DNA of 64,000 nucleotides from Aureispira sp. CCB-QB1 (GCF_000724545.1 NZ_JHBV01000042.1:124001-188000); one strand, 5' to 3'. Counted from the stretch's first letter, positions 47,204 through 56,326 are shown. A program made the numbers and translations. The notes: generated from the letters alone by a model not told the origin.

Positions 47204-47653
47204 ATGAAAACAATAACAGGAGACTTAATTCAGTTGGCATTAGAAGGAGTCTTTGAGGTAATTGTACACGGATGTAATTGCTATGGTACAATGGGGGCTG
47301 GAATTGCCAAAGGTATAAAAAAGCATTTTCCAGAAGCTTATGAAGCTGATTTGAAAACCGAAAAAGGGGCAAAGGATAAATTAGGTACCTTTAGTTTTGC
47401 CAATATTGAGGATAAAAACTTGATTGTAGTGAACGCTTATACGCAATATCATTGGAGAGGAACTGGGAGAAAAGTTGACTATGAAGCGGTACGAGCTGTT
47501 TTTAAACAGATCAAAAAACAATTTGAGGGAAAAAAGATAGCCTATCCAGCCATTGGAGCGGGGTTGGCAGGTGGAGATTGGAACATTATTGCCACAATTA
47601 TTAGAGAAGAATTAGAAGGAGAGGATCATACCTTTGTTTTGTATCAAGCTTAA
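47204..47653 (+). CDS. Macro-domain protein (ADP-ribose-binding / phosphatase type)
   Basis: A 149-aa stand-alone macro domain. ITGDLIQLA and IVHGCNCYGTMGAGIAKGI are the substrate-loop motifs, with the Asn-Cys-Asn stretch and the Gly-rich loop. IAYPAIGAGLAGGDWNIIA forms the second loop. Members bind or remove ADP-ribose or hydrolyse ADP-ribose-1''-phosphate. It starts 2 nt after the hydrolase gene and ends the operon. Confidence 0.88.
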   Translation: MKTITGDLIQLALEGVFEVIVHGCNCYGTMGAGIAKGIKKHFPEAYEADLKTEKGAKDKLGTFSFANIEDKNLIVVNAYTQYHWRGTGRKVDYEAVRAVFKQIKKQFEGKKIAYPAIGAGLAGGDWNIIATIIREELEGEDHTFVLYQA

Positions 47654-47828
47654 TGAGTATAAGTAATCGTTCAGAAAAAAAATCTAAGAATAAGGCTATT
47701 TTTTTACCTATAATTTTTATGCCTACTTGCTTATATTATAAAACTATACAGATTTTACTTTTTAAGAATTAAAAGCAGAATCTACTCCAAAAAAGAGCTT
47801 ATACTCTGTTTTGAAGGGGCATATTGGA

Positions 47829-47964
47829 GCTTGGGAAATCGGGATGGCTTGTACTAGTAGTACAAAAGAATAAGCCTACGAAGAATACGTCCGCATTTGT
47901 CAGTTGTGACGAAGGAACAATCATTTGACAAATGCAGTATTCGAGTAGAGTAAGCCATCCAAGC
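47829..47964. repeat. Long interrupted inverted repeat in the intergenic region before cobT
   Basis: Nested arms: GCTTGG (47829-47834) with CCAAGC (47959-47964), GGATGGCTT (47842-47850) with AAGCCATCC (47952-47960), GAATAC (47883-47888) with GTATTC (47937-47942), and GCATTTGTCA (47893-47902) with TGACAAATGC (47926-47935). The innermost loop is 23 nt. The outermost two pairs overlap slightly, so only one of them can be used at once. No coding frame lies within. Confidence 0.7.
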
Positions 47965-48149
47965 GTAAATTAAGCCCTTGATTTTGCTTCTTTTATCAAG
48001 AAAAGAAGATACAAAAATCTTATTTAAAATTTGTGTACGGTTTAATAACTTAGATTAGAGAAATTAATGAGATAGCTTTAGAAAGCTACCAAAGAATTTT
48101 TTCTATACAGTTTGTGACAAAACTAATTTTAATAGAGCATTTTTAAAGC

Positions 48150-48157
48150 TATCTTTG
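48150..48157 (+). promoter_or_regulatory. Bacteroidota -7 box for the cob genes
   Basis: TATCTTTG is an exact TAnnTTTG. A start point about 7 nt downstream would give a short leader to the ATG at 48189. A correctly placed -33 TTG is not seen, so the call is partial. It also makes the longer TTG start at 48168 unlikely. Confidence 0.5.
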
Positions 48158-48188
48158 CAAACAGTCATTGACCTCAAAAAATGCAACA

Positions 48189-49190
48189 ATGTTAGACGCA
48201 ATTCAACACAAGATCAATTTTAAAACCAAACCACTAGGAGCATTAGGATATTTAGAAACACTCGCAGAGCAAATTTGTGTCGTACAGAATACTTTGTGTC
48301 CTCAGTTAATCAAGCCAACGTTATTGGTTTTTGCTGCTGATCATGGCATTGCACAAGATGGTGTAAGTGCTTATCCTGCTGAAGTAACTGCTCAGATGGT
48401 GCTCAACTTTTTAAATGGAGGAGCTGCTATTAATGTATTTTGCCGTCAGAATGATATAACGTTTAAAGTGATAGATGCTGGAGTGAATTTTGATTTTGAG
48501 GCAGACCCATGCCTTATTGATGCCAAAATTAGTAAGGGAACGAAAAGTTCCTTAACAGGAATGGCAATGTCCCAGAAAGAACTGAACGACTGTTTTACCA
48601 AAGCCAATACAATATTGTTAGAGTTGTATGCATCAGGTTGTAATATAGTGGGCTTTGGAGAAATGGGGATAGGAAATACTTCTTCTGCTAGTTTGTTGAT
48701 GAGTGCTTTGTGCGACTTGCCAATAGAGGACTGTGTAGGTAGAGGCACGGGGCTGGATGATGAACAATTGCAACGAAAAGTGGACATTCTGAAGGCGGTT
48801 CAAAAGCATCACCGCAAGCCTCAGGATGCCAAAGAAGCCTTGTGCTTTTTTGGAGGTTATGAAATTGCTCAAATTTGTAGCGCTATGCTAACTGCCTATG
48901 AAAAAAATATGCTCATCTTAGTAGATGGTTTTATAGCAACCGCTGCTTTTTTGTGTGCTTATCACATAAACCCCAAAATAAAAGAAAATGCTATTTTTTG
49001 TCATCAAAGTGATGAACAAGGGCATGGTCGAATGTTGACGTATTTAGATGCAAAGCCACTGTTAAATTTAGGTTTGCGTTTGGGAGAAGGAACGGGCTGT
49101 GCCTTGGCTTATCCGTTGGTGAAAAGTGCGGTTCAGTTTGTGAATGAAATGGCAAGTTTTGAAAGCGCAGGTGTGCAAAATAAATCATAG
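48189..49190 (+). CDS. cobT: Nicotinate-nucleotide:dimethylbenzimidazole phosphoribosyltransferase
   Basis: Makes alpha-ribazole phosphate for the lower loop of cobalamin. The sequence shows LVFAADHGIAQDGVSAYP, the MVLNFLNGGAAINVF region, IVGFGEMGIGNTSSASLL and GRGTGLDDEQLQRK, all family motifs; catalytic Glu lies in the C-terminal part (LGLRLGEGTGCALAYPL). Length of 333 aa fits. It starts at the ATG at 48189; the reading could begin seven codons earlier at TTG. cobS follows after 2 nt, so the two form an operon. Confidence 0.95.
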   Translation: MLDAIQHKINFKTKPLGALGYLETLAEQICVVQNTLCPQLIKPTLLVFAADHGIAQDGVSAYPAEVTAQMVLNFLNGGAAINVFCRQNDITFKVIDAGVNFDFEADPCLIDAKISKGTKSSLTGMAMSQKELNDCFTKANTILLELYASGCNIVGFGEMGIGNTSSASLLMSALCDLPIEDCVGRGTGLDDEQLQRKVDILKAVQKHHRKPQDAKEALCFFGGYEIAQICSAMLTAYEKNMLILVDGFIATAAFLCAYHINPKIKENAIFCHQSDEQGHGRMLTYLDAKPLLNLGLRLGEGTGCALAYPLVKSAVQFVNEMASFESAGVQNKS

Positions 49191-49192
49191 TT

Positions 49193-49966
49193 ATGCTTAA
49201 ACAGGAGCTTCATATCTTTTTTACTGCAGTAATGTTTTATACCCGAATACCTTGTCCTAGCTGGGTAGATCATTCAGAAGATTATCTAAATCAAGCCACT
49301 CGTTATTTTCCACTTATTGGTTGGATCGTAGGAGGAACAACGGCTTTGTTAATTTACGGACTCTACTTTTTACTGCCTATCTCTGTCGTGGTTCTGTTAT
49401 CGTTAGCTTATAGTGTATTATTAACAGGGGCATTTCATGAAGATGGTTTTGCAGATGTTTGTGATGGTTTTGGAGGAGGTTGGACAAAGGATAGAATCTT
49501 GGAGATAATGAAAGATAGCCGAGTGGGTGCCTATGGAGCTATAGGAATGATTATTCTGCTTTTGTTAAAGGTGTTTGTCTTAATAGAGTTGTTTCAAATA
49601 GATGTGATGTATGCTCTAAAAGCGATCGTGTTAGGACATGTTTTGAGTCGATTTAGTGCTGTGACAATGATTTTTACACACGAATATTCTAGAGCAGATG
49701 CAAAAAGTAAGGTGAAACCGATTGCTAAAAAATTGAGTAAATCTAGCTTGTGGATCAGTTCATTTTGGGTTATTCCTGCTTTATTATGGTTTCAAAGTAG
49801 CTGGATATTGCTTGTGTTAATTCCTGTTTATATGATGAAAATGTATTTAGCGCACTATTTTACAAAATGGATTGGAGGATACACAGGAGATTGTTTGGGG
49901 GCTACCCAGCAGATTAATGAAATAGTAACGCTTTTATTTTGTCTTGGTTTATGGAAATTTATTTGA
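49193..49966 (+). CDS. cobS: Adenosylcobinamide-GDP ribazoletransferase
   Basis: An integral-membrane protein of 257 aa that joins alpha-ribazole to adenosylcobinamide-GDP, the last assembly step. The N-terminal FYTRIPCPSWVDHSEDYLNQ and the conserved GAFHEDGFADVCDGFGGGW are the family signature, and YTGDCLGATQQINEI is its C-terminal hallmark. Five or six hydrophobic spans are visible. Its end overlaps the start of the phosphatase gene. Confidence 0.95.
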   Translation: MLKQELHIFFTAVMFYTRIPCPSWVDHSEDYLNQATRYFPLIGWIVGGTTALLIYGLYFLLPISVVVLLSLAYSVLLTGAFHEDGFADVCDGFGGGWTKDRILEIMKDSRVGAYGAIGMIILLLLKVFVLIELFQIDVMYALKAIVLGHVLSRFSAVTMIFTHEYSRADAKSKVKPIAKKLSKSSLWISSFWVIPALLWFQSSWILLVLIPVYMMKMYLAHYFTKWIGGYTGDCLGATQQINEIVTLLFCLGLWKFI

Positions 49967-50514
49967 TTCGACATACGACACCTTCTATTGCCAAGGGGAT
50001 TTGTTATGGTCAAACAGATGTTTGGGTAGAGCCCACTTTGTTTGATAAAGAACGAAAATTGGTTCAAAAAAAATTGCCATCTGACATTCAATATGGTTAC
50101 TCTAGTCCGCTTCGTAGATGTACAGAATTGGCTACAGAACTCTTTGATAATATACAGGTAGACGCTCGTTTGATGGAATTAAATTTTGGAAATTGGGAGC
50201 AAGAAGCTTGGAACAATATTGCGCCGTCAGAGTTAAAACCTTGGATGGAAGATTTTGTACAAGTTGCCCCTCCAAATGGAGAGAGTTACAGGGAGCTGCA
50301 TCAACGCACCAATGCCTTCTGGGAAGACTTATTGGAGCGTAACGATTCACCTGTTGCTGTCGTAACACACGCTGGTGTTATTCGAAGTTTTCTTAGCTGG
50401 ATGCTAGAGTTGCCTTTGTCCAATTCATTTCGCATAGATATTGCATATGGAGGAGTGGTTCATGCCCTTGTAGCAAAAGACAAACACTATAATAAGTTAA
50501 TAAGAATAGGATGA
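49951..50514 (+). CDS. cobC: Alpha-ribazole phosphatase (histidine phosphatase)
   Basis: A 187-aa histidine-phosphatase protein that removes phosphate from alpha-ribazole phosphate or cobalamin phosphate. The catalytic RHT (YLIRHTTPSIAKGICYGQTD) is at the start, and VVTHAGVIRSFLSW gives the second His. ATG at 49951 is the preferred start because it places the RHT motif near the N-terminus as usual; it overlaps cobS by 16 nt. It completes the cobTSC set. Confidence 0.9.
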   Translation: MEIYLIRHTTPSIAKGICYGQTDVWVEPTLFDKERKLVQKKLPSDIQYGYSSPLRRCTELATELFDNIQVDARLMELNFGNWEQEAWNNIAPSELKPWMEDFVQVAPPNGESYRELHQRTNAFWEDLLERNDSPVAVVTHAGVIRSFLSWMLELPLSNSFRIDIAYGGVVHALVAKDKHYNKLIRIG

Positions 50515-50518
50515 GTGT

Positions 50519-50950
50519 TTAAATTTTTTGATTTTCATAAGCTGCCCAACTATCCAAAACCGAAATATTGTAATCAATTTTTGTAAATGCTTTGGTAAGC
50601 TGCCAATTGTTATCCGAATCTACTAGAATTTTTTTGACTTCTTTTAGAGGATCTTGTAAGTGAATATAGAGCTTCTGTTGGCTCTTAATGTCATCAGGAG
50701 TACTCAAGCCAACCAAAGACCATTTATTAATTGGGAAAAATTCTCGTTTTCTAAATTGATTATCCCAAACAGCATAATCATAAAGCATGAGTTTTTTCAT
50801 TCCTGAGGTTTGGATATAACGATCTGTTTCCATCTTTTTTATCCAAAGATGAACGTTAGGAATGATAGCAGGTCTAGGGTCATTCCAACTAGTTCTTCTA
50901 ATGACGTCCCATTCTTCGGACAAACCAATCCACCATATTGATTTTGACAT
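50519..50950 (-). CDS. Hypothetical protein (143 aa)
   Basis: A soluble, Trp-rich protein (six or more Trp in 143 residues), mixed alpha/beta, with no signal peptide or known motif. The start SKSIWWIGLSEEWDVIRRTSW is unusual. I do not recognise the family. Its stop lies 4 nt past that of cobC on the opposite strand. Confidence 0.6.
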   Translation of the reverse strand: MSKSIWWIGLSEEWDVIRRTSWNDPRPAIIPNVHLWIKKMETDRYIQTSGMKKLMLYDYAVWDNQFRKREFFPINKWSLVGLSTPDDIKSQQKLYIHLQDPLKEVKKILVDSDNNWQLTKAFTKIDYNISVLDSWAAYENQKI

Positions 50951-51076
50951 ATGCAGCGTTGTTTTGATACGAGCTAAAACTTTTTGTATTGGTTGCTTAT
51001 TGCTTTTTTTTAAAACTACTCATTACTCTTACAATCTATTAAATATAGTAATTTCAAGTTCAAAATAAGGCATTAT

Positions 51077-51985
51077 TCATTGGTTTTTTATCATCACATA
51101 TAAAGTAACAGCTAGAATGATACTGCCACCTAAGTAGACATAGAGACTAGGACTTTCTCCTAAGAAAAGCCAAGCCAATAAGATGGCATAAAGCGGCTCC
51201 AAGCTAGCTATTAAACTAGCCGTTCTTGCTTTTAAGGCTTGCATACTGTGAATGAATAGTGTATGCGCAATAGCTGTAAATATAATTCCTAATAAAAGCA
51301 AATAAAGCCAATCTTGGGTAGTTCCTTCAAAAATATCAAGGGCAAAAAAAGGCATTAAAAAAATGGCAGCAATCCCATTTTGATAAAAAGAAACACAGTT
51401 GCTTGTATATCCCTTTAACATACGTTTGCTTAGTAAGGTTAAAACAGCAAACGAAGCCCCAGAGGCAATCCCCCACAGTGCCCCTTGTGTATAACGATTG
51501 TTATAGTCAAAATCAGGCAGTACCAATGCAACACCTATAAAAACGATGAAAGCTAAGAGAAGGTTAGTTGCTTTTAGGGGTTCGTGATTTAAGAATGGTT
51601 CTAATAATGTTGTAAAAATCGGAAACGTAGAAAATGTCAGTACACCAATGGCGACACTTGAATTTTGGATCGCTTCAAAAAAAGCGACCCAATGAAATGC
51701 TAAAATGATTCCTAGTAAACAAAAAACAATAAAGTCTTGGGTTGATTGAGGACGGAATTGTTGTACACGAACAGAGGACTGAGAAGGATAAAAGTTGGAT
51801 AGCTGACTAAAAAAATAGACAAATAGAGCGCCTAAGCATGCTCGACCTAAGACAATGCTACCTGCAGGCAAGTCAATTAGCTTTCCAAACAACCCTGCTC
51901 CTCCAAATAAGAGAACGGCTATATGAATACTTAGATAGGCATGTGTTTTAGGGGGATAGGAATTGGCATCAGGTGCGGTAGGCAT
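51077..51985 (-). CDS. EamA/DMT-type transporter
   Basis: A protein of about 300 aa with ten hydrophobic spans in two EamA halves (HIAVLLFGGAGLFGKLIDLP; then ALWGIASGASFAVLTLLSK and following helices). The family exports metabolites such as amino acids or nucleotide precursors. The longer reading starts at TTG 51994; ATG 51985 is the better start. No operon partner is visible. Confidence 0.88.
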   Translation of the reverse strand: MPTAPDANSYPPKTHAYLSIHIAVLLFGGAGLFGKLIDLPAGSIVLGRACLGALFVYFFSQLSNFYPSQSSVRVQQFRPQSTQDFIVFCLLGIILAFHWVAFFEAIQNSSVAIGVLTFSTFPIFTTLLEPFLNHEPLKATNLLLAFIVFIGVALVLPDFDYNNRYTQGALWGIASGASFAVLTLLSKRMLKGYTSNCVSFYQNGIAAIFLMPFFALDIFEGTTQDWLYLLLLGIIFTAIAHTLFIHSMQALKARTASLIASLEPLYAILLAWLFLGESPSLYVYLGGSIILAVTLYVMIKNQ

Positions 51986-52202
51986 GAGAAACAAGTTAAG
52001 AATAATAGAACAGTGTGTTTACACGAAGTTAAGTAAAATAGAGGCCTCAAATGCTATTTTTCAATTAAAAGTGAATCAGCATGATAAGATAATACAACTC
52101 AACGGAAAGTTTAAGTGTAGAATTTTTTACTATTCCTTTTCGTTTGCGTATTTTTGTAGTCAATAACTCATTTAATAAATGAACTATTCAAGTTTCTAAC
52201 AT

Positions 52203-52348
52203 TACTTCGTGGGAAAATCGCATCAGTTTGATTATCATTATTAATAGAGTATATTTTTGTTGCTTGATTCTTTAAAGGGTTGATAATTAAGATGGTGTAA
52301 AGATGTTTTTGGGGTTTTTTACAAAAAAGCTAAAAAATCCACGAAGTA
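52203..52348 (-). repeat. Repeat family R1, copy C (reverse of copy A)
   Basis: Perfect 10-bp inverted ends TACTTCGTGG (52203-52212) and CCACGAAGTA (52339-52348). Read in reverse it repeats copy A at both ends: TGATAATCAAACTGATGCG then GATTTTCCCACGAAGTA. It is the first of three R1-like elements in front of map. Confidence 0.85.
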
Positions 52349-52423
52349 CTATTCTAAATAAGTGGGGAGAAAAAAGTAAGACTAAAATAAGGTTGTTTGA
52401 CTACGCTGTTATTGCTTAGTCAT

Positions 52424-52526
52424 TACTCCGTTGAAACTATGTAGTAGCAGCGAACTGAGCTTCGCAAGTTCACAGTAACAAAACAAAGCGATCTCGTGAA
52501 GTCGAAACTAAAAAAGCAACGGAGCA
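52424..52526 (-). repeat. R1-like composite element with R2 core, copy E
   Basis: TACTCCGTTG (52424-52433) and CAACGGAGCA (52517-52526) match as inverted ends with one mismatch. The interior contains the R2-type string GTAGTAGCAGCGAACT (52441-52456), so the two families are joined here. The AAACTAAAAAAGCAACGG end resembles the ends of C and D. Confidence 0.65.
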
Positions 52527-52573
52527 TTATTAGTGTAATATATTATAAAATAGTTGATGGCTTACGAAAAAAA

Positions 52574-52620
52574 TACTTTGTGATATAAAGAGTTTTTTGC
52601 AAAAAAACATTCACGAAGTT
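52574..52620 (-). repeat. Short degenerate R1-like element, copy G
   Basis: TACTTTGTGA (52574-52583) and TCACGAAGTT (52611-52620) are imperfect inverted ends (8 of 10 pairs) around an A/T-rich hairpin TTTTTTGC/AAAAAAAC. It stands directly in front of map. Confidence 0.5.
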
Positions 52621-52662
52621 ATGATTAAGTAGGCACCAAAAAATAAGATAACGAACAAAAAA

Positions 52663-53463
52663 ATGGCTGATTCACCAATCATATATAAAACGAGGGAAGA
52701 GATAGAATTGATGCGAGAAAGTGCTCAGTTGGTATCCAAAACGCTTGGATTAATAGCAGAGCATATCGAGCCAGGAGTAACAACCTTGTACCTTGATAAA
52801 TTGGCAGAGGAGTTTATTCGTGATAATGGAGGAGTTCCTGGGTTTTTGGGACTATATGATTTCCCAAATACACTTTGTATGTCACCCAATGCACAGGTAG
52901 TCCACGGTATCCCGACAGATACTCCGTTGGAGAACGGAGATATTATTTCTGTAGATTGTGGCGTATTGATGAATGGTTTTTATGGAGACCATGCTTATAC
53001 GTTTGGGGTAGGAGAGATTGATCCTAAGGTAGAAAAATTGTTGGAAGTTACGAAAGAAAGCCTTTATCGAGGAATCGAACAATGTTGTGTAGGAAATCGT
53101 ATTGGTGATATTGGATATGCTATTCAAAGCTATGCCGAAAAGCACCGTTATGGAGTCGTAAAAGAATTGGTAGGGCATGGTTTAGGACGCACCATGCACG
53201 AAGAACCCCAAGTACCCAACTACGGTCGTAGAGGAAAGGGAAAGATGTTGAAAAATGGAATGGTCTTAGCTATTGAACCAATGATTAACATGGGAACAGC
53301 TAAGATTAAGCAGTTGTCGGATGGATGGACAATTTTGACTCGAGATGGTAAACCTTCTGCTCATTTTGAGCATGATGTGGCTATTGTAGATGGCAAACCT
53401 GATATTTTATCAACATTTGACTATATTGATGCTGCATTGGCAAAGAAAAAAGCACAGGTATAA
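52663..53463 (+). CDS. map: Methionine aminopeptidase, type I
   Basis: Removes the initiator Met from nascent proteins. The 266-aa sequence has all metal ligands: Asp in VDCG, Asp in GDHAYTF, His in GHGLGRTMHEEP, Glu in EPMINMG and Glu in FEHDVAI. Length and class fit the type I enzyme without extra zinc fingers. Start ATG at 52663. It is preceded by a cluster of repeat elements, so its transcription start is uncertain. A weak AGTTTTCT/AGAAAACT hairpin lies at 53480-53498. Confidence 0.95.
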   Translation: MADSPIIYKTREEIELMRESAQLVSKTLGLIAEHIEPGVTTLYLDKLAEEFIRDNGGVPGFLGLYDFPNTLCMSPNAQVVHGIPTDTPLENGDIISVDCGVLMNGFYGDHAYTFGVGEIDPKVEKLLEVTKESLYRGIEQCCVGNRIGDIGYAIQSYAEKHRYGVVKELVGHGLGRTMHEEPQVPNYGRRGKGKMLKNGMVLAIEPMINMGTAKIKQLSDGWTILTRDGKPSAHFEHDVAIVDGKPDILSTFDYIDAALAKKKAQV

Positions 53464-53710
53464 TTGCACTGTAAATTTTAGTTTTCTTAAAGAAAACTTA
53501 TGTAATACCTAAAAATAATACAAAAGCTATTTAAACACCTGTTGTTTGAGTGGCTTTTTCTATATTTATGAAGTTGCTTTTTAATCGTAACAATGTTTAG
53601 AAATGGATGCTTGCTGATAACATGGTTTGGTTGGAAAGGCATAACATATCGACAGCTACAACACTTGAAATAACCTATTTTTTTTGGAAACTTGATAACT
53701 GTTTTGCCAC

Positions 53711-55273
53711 TTGAAGAAAATTGATAAATTAATTGTACGAAGCTTTTTGCCACCTCTGATCATCTGGACATTGGTTGCTATGTTTATCTTTAACATGCAA
53801 TTTCTTTGGAAATATATTGATGATATTATTGGCAAGGGACTGGATCTTTCAATTATTTTTGAATTGTTATTTTACCAATCATTAGCAATGATTCCTCGTG
53901 CAATGGTTTTTGGGGTTTTGATTGCATCGGTAATGACTTTAGGAAATTTAGCCGAGCATTACGAACTGGTAACCATGAAATCGGCAGGAATGTCTTTGTT
54001 TAGAGTAATGTCTCCTTTGATCTTTTTTGCCTTTACCTTAGCAGGCGTCTCCTTTCTATTTTCGGATCAATTGATCCCTGTAACGGCTCTTAAATTTAAG
54101 TCTACTCTCTATGATATTCGCAAACAAAAGCCTGCTCTTTCATTCAAAGAGGGACAGTTTAACGATGATTTTCAGAAGGTTTCTATTTTTGTAGACAAAA
54201 AAGCACCTAGTGGAAAGGTGTTGAAAGGACTGAAAATCTATGATCATACCACTACTGTTGGTTATAAGGGACAAACCAATGCAGAATCAGGAGGATTGTT
54301 TTATGCTAGAGATACCTTACAAACAACGGTAAAAGCAACAATTCAAGATTCCATAATAAACAAAGACACAACAATTCAAAGAAGCTTTTTGGTCGTCAAA
54401 CTTAAGAATGGAACTCGCTACGAAGAAATGGATCCCGATAGTAAGAAACCCAATGCTTACCCTCACATAGAGATGAACTTTGACACGTATACGACTTTAT
54501 TTGACATGAGCGAATTTGAGTTTAATGAAACCAATGAGGATTTGTTTAAGGGGCATTACAGTTTGTTGACAACTAGGCAATTATTGCGGGCAATAGACTC
54601 TTTGTTCAAGAAGCGAGAGGAACGTTATGAAATGCTAAAAAGAAATGCAGATGCGATGTTCCACTTTCGAAGAGAGGGCTTAGCTGAGCCAGGAGTAGAT
54701 ACTATAGAGATGATTCCGACGAGATATGCCAAGCATTATTACCCTCCAAATGCAGCACATGCACCTAAAGTTGAATTGGATACTACCGTTCATAATTTTT
54801 ATGATTATATTCCACAAAGCAAGCGAGATTATATCTATCAACGTGCTTCTGGTTTTTGTCAGAATGTCAAAGGACAGGCTAATGGCGTTGCTAAGTATTG
54901 CAAAACAAGTGAAAAGATACATGCAGAACACGAAAATGAAATTCATCAAAAATTTTCGTTTGCTTTAGCTTGTTTACTTTTCTTATTTATTGGCGCCCCA
55001 ATGGGAGCAATTATACGAAAAGGAGGCTTTGGATGGCCAATATTGGTAGCCTTTATCTTCTTTATGTCGTTTTTTGTGTTATTTTTAGTTGGCGAGCGAT
55101 TGGCAACAAGTTTATCTGTTCCTTGTTGGGTTGGATCTTGGTTGCCTAATTTAGTATTGTTGCCTTTTGGCTTGATGTTAACCCACAAAGCATTATACGA
55201 TTCAAGGTTTATTAGTATGGAAAAGGTGCTAAACCTTTTGCAATGGATTAAGGGGATTTTTAGCCGAAAATAA
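53711..55273 (+). CDS. LptF/LptG-family permease (YjgP/YjgQ)
   Basis: A 520-aa membrane protein that moves lipopolysaccharide to the outer membrane as part of the LptB2FG transporter. Motifs: the KKIDKLIVRSFLPPLIIW N-terminus, helices at the start and the last third, and a large periplasmic beta region between. The middle has an insertion of about 150 residues, so it is longer than the usual 350-400 aa. The gene starts with TTG at 53711; the frame has no better ATG near. It could be LptF or LptG; the sequence does not decide. Confidence 0.85.
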   Translation: MKKIDKLIVRSFLPPLIIWTLVAMFIFNMQFLWKYIDDIIGKGLDLSIIFELLFYQSLAMIPRAMVFGVLIASVMTLGNLAEHYELVTMKSAGMSLFRVMSPLIFFAFTLAGVSFLFSDQLIPVTALKFKSTLYDIRKQKPALSFKEGQFNDDFQKVSIFVDKKAPSGKVLKGLKIYDHTTTVGYKGQTNAESGGLFYARDTLQTTVKATIQDSIINKDTTIQRSFLVVKLKNGTRYEEMDPDSKKPNAYPHIEMNFDTYTTLFDMSEFEFNETNEDLFKGHYSLLTTRQLLRAIDSLFKKREERYEMLKRNADAMFHFRREGLAEPGVDTIEMIPTRYAKHYYPPNAAHAPKVELDTTVHNFYDYIPQSKRDYIYQRASGFCQNVKGQANGVAKYCKTSEKIHAEHENEIHQKFSFALACLLFLFIGAPMGAIIRKGGFGWPILVAFIFFMSFFVLFLVGERLATSLSVPCWVGSWLPNLVLLPFGLMLTHKALYDSRFISMEKVLNLLQWIKGIFSRK

Positions 55274-55480
55274 GTTATATCCAATAAAAAAAGCAGCAAA
55301 GCCTACTATACTCTAAGAACAATTTTACCCGCTAGATTGTATCTATGTTGACAACTTTTGTACGACACGAAGTATACATCAATAGAAGTTTTTTATCAAG
55401 CTAATACGGTTTTAAGCATGCTCTAAAGCGAATTACAAATCAAAGCAATAGATTTACCAACGAATATACCCCACGATAAA

Positions 55481-56215
55481 ATGACAAAAGAAGCAACTAC
55501 CATATCTGATTTAACAATAGCAGATCGCAATTTACAAGCTCAAATTGACCATTTTGTAGCAGAAAACAGATGGTATATTGCGAGTTTTTTATTGCTTTGG
55601 GGAATTGCTTGTTATTTTTTGATGGGGGTATTGAGCAAAGGAGATGTGATTTTATTCTTTGCAGAAAATCGAAGCGAACTAAAAAATACATTTTTCCTCT
55701 TTTGCACTTATATAGGAGAGGGCTATGTGTACTTGTTGGCTACAATCGTCCTATTGTTTTCAGGTTATTCAAGAAGTTTGGCTATTTGTCTGAATGCTAT
55801 ATTGGTTTTGACAATTAGTCATGCCTTAAAGGTTTTCTTTGCCCATGAACGCCCAGTTCGTTATTTTGATAATTTATTAGAGCAACCCGATTTGCCGAAT
55901 TATGTTCCCGATGTTGTTTTGTTAGATGGATGGACAACTAGCTTTCCTTCTGGGCATACAACATCTGCTTTTGCATTTTACAGTCTTTTAGCATTTTTCA
56001 TCCCCAATAAATGGATTAAAATGTTGTGTTTGTTGCTGGCAACCTTAGTAGGGCTTTCTAGAATGTACTTGGTTCAGCATTTTTTGAAAGATGTAACTAC
56101 GGGAATGTTGACAGGTTTTTTGATTGCTTTGATAGTGTATTGGGGACATGAAATGCTATCACCTAGTGTTACTAGCAAGAAATTACGATTAAGAAGAAAG
56201 AAGGCTAACCATTAG
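55481..56215 (+). CDS. PAP2-superfamily phosphatase
   Basis: A 244-aa membrane enzyme with the three PAP2 motifs: KVFFAHERP (KxxxxxxRP), PSGHT, and SRMYLVQHFLKD (SRxxxxxHxxxD). About six hydrophobic spans are visible. Members dephosphorylate lipid phosphates such as undecaprenyl pyrophosphate, phosphatidylglycerol-phosphate or lipid A groups. The presence of the LptF/G-like gene just upstream makes an envelope role likely. Specificity is unknown. Confidence 0.9.
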   Translation: MTKEATTISDLTIADRNLQAQIDHFVAENRWYIASFLLLWGIACYFLMGVLSKGDVILFFAENRSELKNTFFLFCTYIGEGYVYLLATIVLLFSGYSRSLAICLNAILVLTISHALKVFFAHERPVRYFDNLLEQPDLPNYVPDVVLLDGWTTSFPSGHTTSAFAFYSLLAFFIPNKWIKMLCLLLATLVGLSRMYLVQHFLKDVTTGMLTGFLIALIVYWGHEMLSPSVTSKKLRLRRKKANH

Positions 56216-56250
56216 TATCTGGAAATAAAAATACAGCCCAAAGGTTACTT

Positions 56251-56326
56251 TACTTCGTGGAAAATAAACACAAGTATTAACTTCCAACACTTATTATTGC
56301 CATCATCAAAAAAGCGTTACGAAGTT
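56251..56326. repeat. Degenerate R1-like element overlapping a terminator, copy F
   Basis: TACTTCGTGG (56251-56260) is the left R1 end; the right end is degenerate (TTACGAAGTTATT, 56317-56329). The AAAAAAGCGTTACGAAG segment resembles the end of copy D. Its right half forms part of the terminator stem at 56310-56344. Confidence 0.5.
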
